DNA of 6,320 nt, taken from assembly GCA_002321305.1 (NCBI GenBank), contig DCMF01000076.1:490-6809 (forward strand), written 5' to 3'. Of the stretch, positions 1 to 6,278 are shown in pieces. Within the stretch, counting starts at the first letter, position 1; the number at the start of each line of letters is the position of its first letter. Both the position numbers and the translations under genes were made by a program. The notes below the pieces were generated by a model. It worked only from the letters and a program-made list of their open reading frames with translations. It made no database searches and had not been told where the DNA came from. This DNA comes from Verrucomicrobia bacterium UBA1629. Its GTDB lineage: Bacteria; Verrucomicrobiota; Kiritimatiellia; RFP12; UBA1067.

Positions 1-19
1 GGGGGGGGGGGGGGGGGGG
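1..19. other. Poly-G run at the contig edge, probable artefact
   Basis: Nineteen consecutive G residues open the window and change abruptly into ordinary sequence at position 20. In the frame of the following gene they would read as a string of glycine codons immediately before the hydrophobic core of a signal peptide, where a start codon and basic residues are expected. Two-colour sequencing chemistry produces poly-G when signal is lost, so an uncorrected read end at a contig terminus is the simplest explanation. A genuine homopolymer cannot be excluded from one sequence. Confidence 0.7.
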
Positions 20-2881
20 TCCTCTTCCCTGATCTGTGCGCTGTTGCTGCTGCCGTTGTGTGGCGCGGCGGCGACGCTTTACGTCGACAACGGGATGTCC
101 GGCTACGACGGACATGACGGCTCGTCCGCCGAACGTGCGCTGCGGCGCATCCAGGACGCGATCGACAAGGCGGCGGACGGCGACACGATTCTCGTCGCGC
201 CGGGCGTCTACGGCGACGACCAGGGGCTGGGCCGCACGGGGAGCGCGATCTCGACCTCAGGCCACTGGTGGGGCAGTGCGCGCATCCTGGTCAGCAACAG
301 GTCGCTGCACATCAAGTCCACGGGCGGCGCGGCGGTGACGCACATCGTCGGCGCACACGATCCGTCGTCGGCTTCCGGCCTCGGCGACAAGGCTGTGCGG
401 TGCATCGACATCGAGAACTCCAATTCGGACAAGGAGAACGTCATTGAGGGCTTCACGCTGCGGGACGGCGCGACGCGCAACGCGGCGAACTCCCCCAGCG
501 GACGCGGCGGCGCCTTGCACGTGTCAGCCAACGGAACCGACCCTGTCGCGGACAAGACGTTCCTGGTCGATTGTGTCGTCTCGAACTGCACGGGCGCTGT
601 CGAGTCGCTGGCCCTGGGCGGCACGTTTGTCCGCTGCCGCGTGCAGGGCAATGCGTTTCCGGCGTCCGACATGAGCAACCCGAACAGCGCGTCCAACCAT
701 CGGCTCTCGAACGGGACGGCCTTTTTCAACACGCTTTTCGTCCGCAACAGGACGGTGGACGCCGCGACGGCCAAGCCTGTTTCGGGGACGATCCTGCTGT
801 CGCCCGGCGGCCGGTTCGTCAACTGCACCTTCGCCTGCAACCTGGGCCGCTTCTATTCGCTCAGCTACAATGACTTCTACAACACGCTCGTGTCCGGCAC
901 GCAGTTCGACACGTATGGCGGCGGACGGCACCAGAACCGCGCGGACGATGCGACGGCGACGCGCAACCTGATCGCGCCGGCCCTGGGCGACGTGCGCCTG
1001 CGCACGGGCGCGGACGCGGCGACGGCGGGCGACGCAAAGCATGTGGCCGACACGTCGCTCGTGCCGTTCCCGACGCTCTTTACGGTCGAGCGGTTCAAGG
1101 ATCTGGACGGCGCGGATATCCCGTCGTCCGGCGCGATTGCCGCCGGCTGCTCGCAGGTGCAGGTGACGCCGTCCGCCGGGGCGGTCGTCGCGGCGGACAC
1201 GTCCGTGCTGTTCGGCGAGGCAGCGGGTCCGCAGTATGCGCCGTCCTATGTCTATTCGACGGACGGGATGGGGACAGTCCGCGTCTGGTGCGAACTGGAG
1301 GCAGGACAGCGCGCCCTGTGGGCGCACCTCACGCAGGGACAGACGAAGACTTCCATCCCGCTGCCGGCGGACGGCGCGGTCGAGGTGACGCCGCCGGCGG
1401 ACATCACGGACACGGTGACGGTCTCGTTTGCGCGGACGGCGAATGTCCGCTACGCCGACCCGACGGTGGCGGAGACGGCGGAGCAGGACGGCACGGAGGC
1501 GAAGCCCTACCGGACGCTCGCACAGGCGCTGGAGGCTCTGGGGGGCGCGGCGGGTGCGGTGATCGCGAACCCCGGCATTTACGACAGCGGAGAGATGTCC
1601 ATTGACGCCTCCCGCGAAGTGAAGGCGCGTGCGGTCGTGCCGAACGGCGCCGTCCTTGTGGCGCGCGACGGGTGGACGAACACGTTCATCTGCGGCTCCG
1701 CCTGCCTGCCGTCCGACCAGGACAAATCCAACGACGCCCAATATGCGGGCGCCATCGCCGGCATGGGCAAGTCGGCCGTGCGCGGCGTCTACCTGGCGGG
1801 GGCGGATGCGGCCGTCTGCGGCTTTACGCTGACCAACTGCTACGTGCGCGGCGCGACGGACGCGGGCGGCGGCGGACACAACAACCTGGACTATTGCGGC
1901 GCAGGCGTCGCGGGCGTTGGGCGCGCGGAGCGCTGCCGCATCGTGGACTGCCACGCCTTTCGCGGCGGCGGCGCGTGGCAGGCGACGCTGGTGAACTGCC
2001 TGCTCGAACGCAACGTGGCGCTTTACGGCGGCGGCGCGTCCGACACGTCGAAGCACTACAGCTGCCTCACCCGCGAAAACAGGTCGGCGAACGTCCACAC
2101 GGCGGCGGACGGCCTGTTCTATTGGGACGTCTGCGAGAACGGCACACTGCTCGATGCGCGGACAGGCGGGCCGAAGGACGCATCCTGCACATTCAAGAAC
2201 ACGCTGATCCGCTCGAAGATGAGCAACGGCGACATCGCGGATGACGCGGTTTCCACGGATCTCTTCCGCCACTGTGCGTTTGCCGCCGATGTGAACGGCG
2301 CGCAGACGGGCCGCTTCAAGAGCGCGATCGAAAGTGGCGACGGCAATGTGCTGGCGTCATCGGACGCGCTGAAGCTGGATGCGGAGGGCCGTCCCGTCGT
2401 CGGCGCCTGCGCGGCGGTCGACGCCGGTGACGCGGCGCTGAATGGGGCGTACGTTGGCGAGACGGATCTTCTCGGCGGCCCGCGCGTTTCCAACGCCCGG
2501 CTCGACATCGGCGCGCTGGAGGGCGACTGGCGGCCCGTCTATGCGCGGGCGATCCGCCGGTCGCGCGTGACGGTCACGGAGGCGTCGCCGGCCGTGACTA
2601 CGAATGCGGAGGGTAAAGTCGTCCTGACGGCGGACGCACGCCTGACGGCCGTCGTGCAAGGCCCGTCCGAATCGCGCTATCTGCTTCGGGTACGGGTGCC
2701 GGACGGCGGGACTCTGACGGTGACGGTTGGCGGCAAGTCGATCGTCTGCACGGCGGATGCGGAACTCGACCTGGCGGCGTCCGGCGAGACGTGCGCGCTC
2801 GCGTTCGCCTACGCGGGGCCGGGGGCGGCGGTCATCGACGGGCTGAAGCGTGCGGGCGGACTGGTTTTCGTTGTGCGGTAG
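20..2881 (+). CDS. Secreted tandem beta-helix (choice-of-anchor Q-like) protein, 5' truncated
   Basis: Large exported protein with a predicted right-handed beta-helix (pectin lyase-like) fold; no enzymatic function can be assigned. The frame is open to the contig edge. A TTG at 44 gives 945 residues, but codons before it read SSSLICALL and continue a hydrophobic signal-peptide core ending in GAAA, so the true start is lost upstream. Numbering from that TTG, residues 11-56 carry the DGSS...IQDAID...GDTILVAPGVY motif that opens many secreted beta-helix proteins, followed by short beta/turn repeats to about 369. Residues 370-467 form a beta-rich spacer. A second opening motif (DGTEAKPYRTLAQALEAL, then NPGIY) lies at 468-514, followed by Gly/Cys-rich helix turns. 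VDAGD (792-796) and DIGALE (821-826) match the end signature of choice-of-anchor Q proteins. About 120 further beta-rich residues are unrecognised. It lies 24 bp upstream of a secreted enzyme gene. It could be an adhesin, a glycan-binding protein or a lyase; no catalytic residues are evident. Confidence 0.93.
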   Translation, partial: SSSLICALLLLPLCGAAATLYVDNGMSGYDGHDGSSAERALRRIQDAIDKAADGDTILVAPGVYGDDQGLGRTGSAISTSGHWWGSARILVSNRSLHIKSTGGAAVTHIVGAHDPSSASGLGDKAVRCIDIENSNSDKENVIEGFTLRDGATRNAANSPSGRGGALHVSANGTDPVADKTFLVDCVVSNCTGAVESLALGGTFVRCRVQGNAFPASDMSNPNSASNHRLSNGTAFFNTLFVRNRTVDAATAKPVSGTILLSPGGRFVNCTFACNLGRFYSLSYNDFYNTLVSGTQFDTYGGGRHQNRADDATATRNLIAPALGDVRLRTGADAATAGDAKHVADTSLVPFPTLFTVERFKDLDGADIPSSGAIAAGCSQVQVTPSAGAVVAADTSVLFGEAAGPQYAPSYVYSTDGMGTVRVWCELEAGQRALWAHLTQGQTKTSIPLPADGAVEVTPPADITDTVTVSFARTANVRYADPTVAETAEQDGTEAKPYRTLAQALEALGGAAGAVIANPGIYDSGEMSIDASREVKARAVVPNGAVLVARDGWTNTFICGSACLPSDQDKSNDAQYAGAIAGMGKSAVRGVYLAGADAAVCGFTLTNCYVRGATDAGGGGHNNLDYCGAGVAGVGRAERCRIVDCHAFRGGGAWQATLVNCLLERNVALYGGGASDTSKHYSCLTRENRSANVHTAADGLFYWDVCENGTLLDARTGGPKDASCTFKNTLIRSKMSNGDIADDAVSTDLFRHCAFAADVNGAQTGRFKSAIESGDGNVLASSDALKLDAEGRPVVGACAAVDAGDAALNGAYVGETDLLGGPRVSNARLDIGALEGDWRPVYARAIRRSRVTVTEASPAVTTNAEGKVVLTADARLTAVVQGPSESRYLLRVRVPDGGTLTVTVGGKSIVCTADAELDLAASGETCALAFAYAGPGAAVIDGLKRAGGLVFVVR

Positions 2882-2891
2882 AATGAAAGGC

Positions 2892-2897
2892 TAAGGA
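2892..2897 (+). promoter_or_regulatory. Ribosome binding site for the GH110-esterase gene
   Basis: TAAGGA lies in the 24-bp gap after the upstream stop codon, with 8 bases between it and the ATG at 2906. That spacing favours 2906 over the in-frame ATGs at 2912 and 2927. A second purine patch, AAAGG at 2886-2890, is too far away to be the main site. The gap is notably A-rich in a very GC-rich region, which should keep the initiation site unstructured. Confidence 0.75.
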
Positions 2898-2905
2898 AAT
2901 AGAGT

Positions 2906-5683
2906 ATGCAGATGAAAAAGAAGACAATGGCCGGTAGGTTGCGTTGGGCCTGTGTTGTGGCGGTGGCGGCGCTTGGCGGAATCGCGGGCGGCGCGACCGT
3001 GCGCGTCACGGACTTCGGCGCGGATCCCACGGGTGCGCAGCCGAGTCAGGACGCCATCGTGCGGGCCTGTCGGGCGGCGCAGAAGGGGGACACGGTGCTG
3101 TTCCCGCGCGGCGTCTACGCGCTTCGGAAAAACGTCCGCCTCGAAAACCTCCAGGACGTGACGCTCGCGGGCGAGCCCGGAGCGGTCATCCAGATGCACA
3201 ACAACCCCGAAGGCCCCGAATCGGAAAGCTCGGGCGGCTTCGTCGTGAACGGCGGCCGTGCGGTGCGCATCGCGCGGCTGCGGCTGACGACGGACAATCC
3301 GATCGGCTGCGCCGGGCGCATCGTCGCGAAGGACGCGGCGGCGCGGACGGTGGACTTTCGCGTCGATGCGGCGTGTGCGTTCACGGGGCGCGAGCATGTC
3401 TTCCAGATCGACACGTGCGACGAGGAGGGGGCACCCGACCGCGCGCTGGAGACGCACGCCAACATCCATGCCGTCACGAATGAGTCGGGGGCCGTGCGTC
3501 ACGAGGGGCTTGCGTACACGCGGCTCGACGAGCGCCTGATCCGGCTGTCGCTTCCGTCGTGGGCGTCGGTGCAGACGGTCACGAACGGACACCGCGCCCT
3601 GCTGCGGTACTCGCGCAGCAGCGGCACGGCGTTCTGGATCTCCAACGTGCGCGGCCTCACGATGGAGGACGTCGAGATTTCGCGCACGGCGGCCATGGGC
3701 ATGATGATCGCGCCCGGCACGTCCGACGTCACGCTGCGCCGGTTCTGCATCCGCCCGGCGGCGGACGACCCCGCGCTCCACGCCTCCAATTCGGACGGCA
3801 TCCACGTCTTCGGGTGCGAAGGCACGCTGCGTCTGGAGGACTGCCACTTCAAGGGCCTGGGCGACGATGCGTTCAACGTGCACGCGATGGGCGGGGAGAT
3901 TGCCGACTGCGATGCCGCGCAGGGGACGGCGACGCTCATCCTGCGGCTCGTGGACCGCAAGCCGAAGCCGTTGCCGTCCGGCTGGGCGCGCGCGGGCGAC
4001 ACGATCGACGTCTACGATCCGAAGACGCTTCGCGTCAAGGGCTCGCTCAGGCTGACGGGCTACAGGGACGGGGCCTTGACGTTCGCTCCTGTCACGTTCA
4101 AGCTGGACAGGGGCGACATCGTCGCGAACGTGCGCCACCTGCCGACCGTCCGCATCACGGGCTGTTCGGTCGAGAACACGCGGGCGCGCGCGTTCCTGCT
4201 GCAGACGCGGCACGTGTCGGTCGAGCGCTCGCGCTTTCGCGGCTTCCCGTCCCCCGCGATCATCGTCACTTCGGATGTCGTGACGTGGAACGAAATGGCG
4301 CCGACTGCGGACTGCGAGATCCGAGACTGCACGTTCGAGAAGTGCGCCAACTCCCTCAACGGGCTTCCGCTCGGCGCGGTCGTGGTCAAGCTGAACCACA
4401 ACGGGACGCCCTCTCAATGTCCGCCGGGCGCGTTTCGCAACGTGCGCGTCGTCGGCTGCCGGTTTGAGGACATCGGGTCGAACGCCGTCTACGCCGAGTG
4501 CACGGACGGGCTGCGCGTCGCGGGGAACGTCTTCCGCCGGACGTGGGCGCGCGCGGCGGCGCGGGCGGAGGGCTTCGACATCCGCCTGAACAGCTGCGCG
4601 TCCGTGCGCATCGAGGGGAACGACTCGGACCGCCCCGCCGCGAATCTCGTGACCGGATTCGACAATTCGCCGCGCCTTGCGGAGGTCTTCTCGGATCACA
4701 TGGTCTTTCCGGCCGGCAAGGAGCTTTGTGTCTTCGGGACGGGCGAGGGCGCGGTCGCCGTGCGGTTCGGCGGACAGGAGCGGCGGACGACGGCCGTGCG
4801 CGGACGCTGGTGCGTGACGTTCCCGCCCATGGAAGCCGGCGGGCCCTACGTGTTGGAGGCCGACCTCGGCGGCCGGCGGCAGATCGTCCGGGACGTCATG
4901 ATCGGCGAGGTGCTGGTCATGGCGGGACAGTCCAACATGCAGTTCCTGCTGGGCGAATCGACGACCAAGGAGCGGTTCGAGGATCCGCGCATCCGGCTGT
5001 TCTCGACGACGCGGTTGGAGCGCGGCGCGGTCTTCGGCGCGGCGGACGGCTGGGTGCCGCTCGCGAAGAAGTCGGCCTGGGCGTGGACGGCCATCGGCTG
5101 CGAGACGGCCGTCCGGCGTGCGCGGGCGACGGGACGCGCGGTCGGCGTCATCTGCTGCGTGCAGGGCGCGAGCGTCATCAAGACGTGGATGCCGCGCACC
5201 CTGGCGCGGGAGCCGCGTTTCAGCCTGCCGCCGGAAAAGTGCTCGCATCCCGACGAGCGGGAGGACGCCTATTCTCTCTGGAACCGCAGCGGTACGCTGT
5301 ACGAGCGCCAGTTCGCCGAGATCGCGGGGTATCCGGTCTCGTCCGTCACGTGGTACCAGGGCGAAAGCAACTCGCACAGCGTCGAGGAGGGGACGCTCTA
5401 CGCCGACATGCTCGCGGTGCTCATCGGGCAGTGGCGGAACGATTTCCGCGACCCAGGCCTGCCGTTCTACGTCCTGCAGCTGGCGGCCGACACGACGGGC
5501 GGGTCGAACCGTGCGGCGTGGAACGCGGTCAAGGCGGCGCAGGCGAAAGTCGCGGCGACGGTGCCGGGCGTGACGCTCGTGCGCACGGACGACATCTGCG
5601 AGACGGACAAGGGCATCCATCCGCCGACCAAGCGGCTGATCGCCGAACGCCTAGCCGCGCGCATGGGCGGCGCGGACGAATAG
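2906..5683 (+). CDS. Secreted GH110-like beta-helix glycosidase fused to a sialate O-acetylesterase-like domain
   Basis: A 925-residue exported two-domain enzyme. Residues 1-30 are a signal peptide (MKKK, hydrophobic core, GGA). Residues 31-100 start a beta-helix (VTDFGADPTG, then GDTVLFPRGVY). The next segments resemble glycoside hydrolase family 110, inverting exo-alpha-1,3-galactosidases: GTAFWISN (240-247), SDGIH with D297, GDDAFNVH with D320/D321, TRARAFLLQT (425-434) and W461-N-E463. The spacing of D297 to D320/D321 equals that of the three active-site aspartates I recall for the Pseudoalteromonas GH110 structure. From about 590, AEVFSDHMVF and a short beta domain introduce a SASA/SGNH esterase: GQSNM with nucleophile S676, QGASVIKTWM with G754, WYQGESN (816-822) and IHPPTK with H905. 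The esterase part, about 335 residues, is compact for its family. Likely periplasmic or extracellular, and probably co-transcribed with the gene 24 bp upstream. Substrate unknown; an O-acetylated, alpha-galactosylated glycan is inferred. The esterase call is firmer than the exact GH110 membership. Confidence 0.95.
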   Translation: MQMKKKTMAGRLRWACVVAVAALGGIAGGATVRVTDFGADPTGAQPSQDAIVRACRAAQKGDTVLFPRGVYALRKNVRLENLQDVTLAGEPGAVIQMHNNPEGPESESSGGFVVNGGRAVRIARLRLTTDNPIGCAGRIVAKDAAARTVDFRVDAACAFTGREHVFQIDTCDEEGAPDRALETHANIHAVTNESGAVRHEGLAYTRLDERLIRLSLPSWASVQTVTNGHRALLRYSRSSGTAFWISNVRGLTMEDVEISRTAAMGMMIAPGTSDVTLRRFCIRPAADDPALHASNSDGIHVFGCEGTLRLEDCHFKGLGDDAFNVHAMGGEIADCDAAQGTATLILRLVDRKPKPLPSGWARAGDTIDVYDPKTLRVKGSLRLTGYRDGALTFAPVTFKLDRGDIVANVRHLPTVRITGCSVENTRARAFLLQTRHVSVERSRFRGFPSPAIIVTSDVVTWNEMAPTADCEIRDCTFEKCANSLNGLPLGAVVVKLNHNGTPSQCPPGAFRNVRVVGCRFEDIGSNAVYAECTDGLRVAGNVFRRTWARAAARAEGFDIRLNSCASVRIEGNDSDRPAANLVTGFDNSPRLAEVFSDHMVFPAGKELCVFGTGEGAVAVRFGGQERRTTAVRGRWCVTFPPMEAGGPYVLEADLGGRRQIVRDVMIGEVLVMAGQSNMQFLLGESTTKERFEDPRIRLFSTTRLERGAVFGAADGWVPLAKKSAWAWTAIGCETAVRRARATGRAVGVICCVQGASVIKTWMPRTLAREPRFSLPPEKCSHPDEREDAYSLWNRSGTLYERQFAEIAGYPVSSVTWYQGESNSHSVEEGTLYADMLAVLIGQWRNDFRDPGLPFYVLQLAADTTGGSNRAAWNAVKAAQAKVAATVPGVTLVRTDDICETDKGIHPPTKRLIAERLAARMGGADE

Positions 5684-5728
5684 CGCAAGTCATGCCCAAA
5701 GCCTGTTGCAAAAATCGACAGAGACGTC

Positions 5729-5869
5729 ATGAATGGATGCCTGAACCGACTGGCACTTGCCTTTGCCGATTTAGACCGAAAGTTGGGTTTGCCTACGGAG
5801 CTTCGGCATGAAAAGACGATTCTATCACTGGGGGACAGGCGGCGTGGGCGGACGCCTCGCTACGGGTAG
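5729..5869 (+). CDS. Doubtful 46-residue reading frame
   Basis: An ATG at 5729 opens 46 codons ending at TAG 5867-5869. The product starts MNGCLNRLALAF and has an Arg-rich tail, RRRGRTPRYG. Only a weak purine patch (AGAG at 5720-5723) precedes it. Third positions are far less GC-biased than in the two large genes, and the last third overlaps the hairpins at 5841-5870. I do not recognise the product. It may be a remnant or chance frame rather than a gene; it is recorded because it is the only forward ATG frame of this size just after the operon. Confidence 0.15.
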   Translation: MNGCLNRLALAFADLDRKLGLPTELRHEKTILSLGDRRRGRTPRYG

Positions 5870-5870
5870 C
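5841..5870. repeat. Two adjacent short hairpins
   Basis: GGCGT at 5841-5845 pairs with ACGCC at 5852-5856 across a 6-base loop. Immediately afterwards GCTAC at 5859-5863 pairs with GTAGC at 5866-5870. No T tract follows either hairpin, so they are not intrinsic terminators. They sit just upstream of the larger foldback and may be part of the same element. Confidence 0.5.
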
Positions 5871-5884
5871 AGTCCGCTCCGAGG

Positions 5885-6004
5885 TTTTTCGCGGGAGCCC
5901 GCCGACAGGCCATCACCGAGGTGAATCGCGTGCGCGTCTTTCGCTTCCGCCCGCAATCACCGAGGCGAACCGGCGCGTCGCCAGTCCTGTCGGCCCGCGA
6001 AAAA
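5885..6004. repeat. 120-bp foldback with 19-bp inverted arms
   Basis: The left arm is TTTTTCGCGGG (5885-5895), then a 6-base insertion AGCCCG, then CCGACAGG (5902-5909). The right arm is CCTGTCGG (5986-5993) followed directly by CCCGCGAAAAA (5994-6004). Apart from the insertion all 19 positions are exactly complementary. The arms enclose about 76 bases that hold the two direct repeats listed separately. Such an arrangement suits a miniature inverted-repeat element, a dispersed palindromic repeat or a structured RNA. No coding frame within it looks real. Confidence 0.7.
5912..5969. repeat. Pair of 14-bp direct repeats inside the foldback
   Basis: The sequence ATCACCGAGG followed by T or C and then GAA occurs at 5912-5925 and again at 5956-5969, 44 bp apart, with 13 of 14 positions identical. 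The first copy contains a perfect small palindrome, TCACC-GA-GGTGA (5913-5924). In the second copy a T-to-C change breaks that palindrome, but its GGCGA (5964-5968) can instead pair with TCGCC at 5978-5982. Two spaced copies could be protein-binding sites or an internal duplication within a repeat element. Confidence 0.6.
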
Positions 6005-6014
6005 CTCTTCGCGG
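5995..6014. repeat. 7-bp hairpin competing with the foldback right arm
   Basis: CCGCGAA at 5995-6001 is exactly complementary to TTCGCGG at 6008-6014 across the loop AAACTC. The first strand is part of the right arm of the 120-bp foldback, so the two pairings exclude each other. The left arm can also fold on itself, GCGG (5891-5894) with CCGC (5899-5902). No T tract follows, so this is not a typical terminator. Confidence 0.55.
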
Positions 6015-6044
6015 CTCTGCCCTCCGCTCGCCGCGCTCGCCTTT

Positions 6045-6089
6045 GGCGGAAACCTGTTGACAGGTCGCCGATTCGTGGGGTCTGTCCCC
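6045..6089. repeat. Double hairpin, bulged stem then GGGG-TCTGT-CCCC
   Basis: GGCG (6045-6048) pairs with CGCC (6066-6069), and inside it ACCTG (6052-6056) pairs with CAGGT (6061-6065) around a TTGA loop. A GAA bulge on the left gives nine pairs in all. Eight bases after 6069 a second hairpin is formed by GGGG (6077-6080), TCTGT loop and CCCC (6086-6089). From memory, GGGGTCTGTCCCC or its complement recurs beside IS200-like/REP-associated tyrosine transposase genes in many bacteria. No transposase is present here, so this may be an orphan repeat or the relic of one. Confidence 0.55.
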
Positions 6090-6100
6090 AGTTTCTGTGA

Positions 6101-6170
6101 TTGAAAACAGCTGAAAAGTGGTTGTTTTGCGCGGATATCGGAAAATGAGAATTCTGTGCGGAAAATTCTT
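6101..6170. promoter_or_regulatory. AT-rich patch with spaced repeats, possible promoter or operator region
   Basis: This stretch is conspicuously AT-rich compared with everything around it. CGGAAAAT occurs at 6139-6146 and 6159-6166, exactly 20 bp apart, about two helical turns. AGAATT (6148-6153) and AATTCT (6164-6169) form an inverted repeat, and AAAACA (6104-6109) with TGTTTT (6123-6128) another. TTGTTT (6122-6127) could be a -35 and GAGAAT (6147-6152) a -10, but the 19-bp spacing and mismatches make that promoter weak. It lies 110-180 bp before the possible start at 6279. Confidence 0.3.
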
Positions 6171-6206
6171 GGGGATTGCCGGGAGCGGCCGCCAAGGGCG
6201 CGGTTC

Positions 6207-6248
6207 AGGCGCCGAGGAGTCGGCGTTGCCTGATCGGTGTTCTTTTTT
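6207..6248 (+). terminator. Possible intrinsic terminator, imperfect
   Basis: GCCGA (6211-6215) pairs with TCGGC (6220-6224) around GGAG, and the stem can be extended by AGGC (6207-6210) with GCCT (6228-6231) past a GTT bulge. The T-rich run TTCTTTTTT ends at 6248, but it starts about nine bases after that stem. An alternative stem, CGCCGA (6210-6215) with TCGGTG (6234-6239, one G-T pair), would sit next to the run. It would end a transcript entering from the upstream genes. The loose geometry keeps confidence low. Confidence 0.3.
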
Positions 6249-6278
6249 GCCGAAAAAGGCATTGCGCGGCGCGGCGGG

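Larger units (their letters stand above)
5684..6278. other. Repeat-rich intergenic region without a convincing gene
   Basis: About 595 bases follow the second gene without a frame that resembles its neighbours in codon use. Positions 5684-5830 are lower in GC and show no hairpin with a T tract after the stop at 5683. Positions 5837-6089 are crowded with short hairpins and longer inverted repeats, listed separately. Positions 6100-6175 are AT-rich. The mixture of palindromes, direct repeats and abrupt base-composition changes fits a decayed or dispersed non-coding element better than a simple spacer. The region could also serve as a long 3' untranslated region for the upstream pair plus a promoter region for a gene beginning near 6279. 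Confidence 0.6.

Noticed and set aside
524..2272. A 582-codon antisense frame inside the first gene.
   Set aside because: It has the same low-complexity Arg/Val/Ala composition with no recognisable domain, while the sense frame has clear beta-helix motifs.
2879..2884. TAGAAT overlapping the first gene's stop codon as a possible -10 promoter element.
   Set aside because: No acceptable -35 sequence lies 16-18 bp upstream, and the short gap with its ribosome binding site fits co-transcription better.
2891..5620. A 909-codon antisense frame covering nearly all of the GH110-esterase gene.
   Set aside because: The translation is dominated by Arg, Ala, His and Asp without any domain or motif. It is the expected by-product of strong GC bias at the third codon positions of the real gene on the other strand.
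4498..5811. A 437-codon forward frame overlapping the esterase part in another phase.
   Set aside because: Its product is rich in Arg and Gly without motifs, whereas the overlapped frame carries all the SGNH esterase motifs.
5885..6014. The repeats in this region as a CRISPR array.
   Set aside because: There are only two direct repeats of 14 bp, they are not identical, and no cas gene is nearby.
6243..6261. TTTTTT followed by a TGCC/GGCA hairpin as a terminator.
   Set aside because: The T run precedes the 4-bp stem on the forward strand and becomes an A run after it on the reverse strand, so neither orientation works.
5860..6262. Two overlapping antisense frames of about 100-111 codons in the intergenic region.
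   Set aside because: Both read straight through the hairpins and the AT-rich repeat patch, and I recognise no domain in either. The serial SAQN-like similarity in one merely reflects the imperfect 27-bp DNA repeat.
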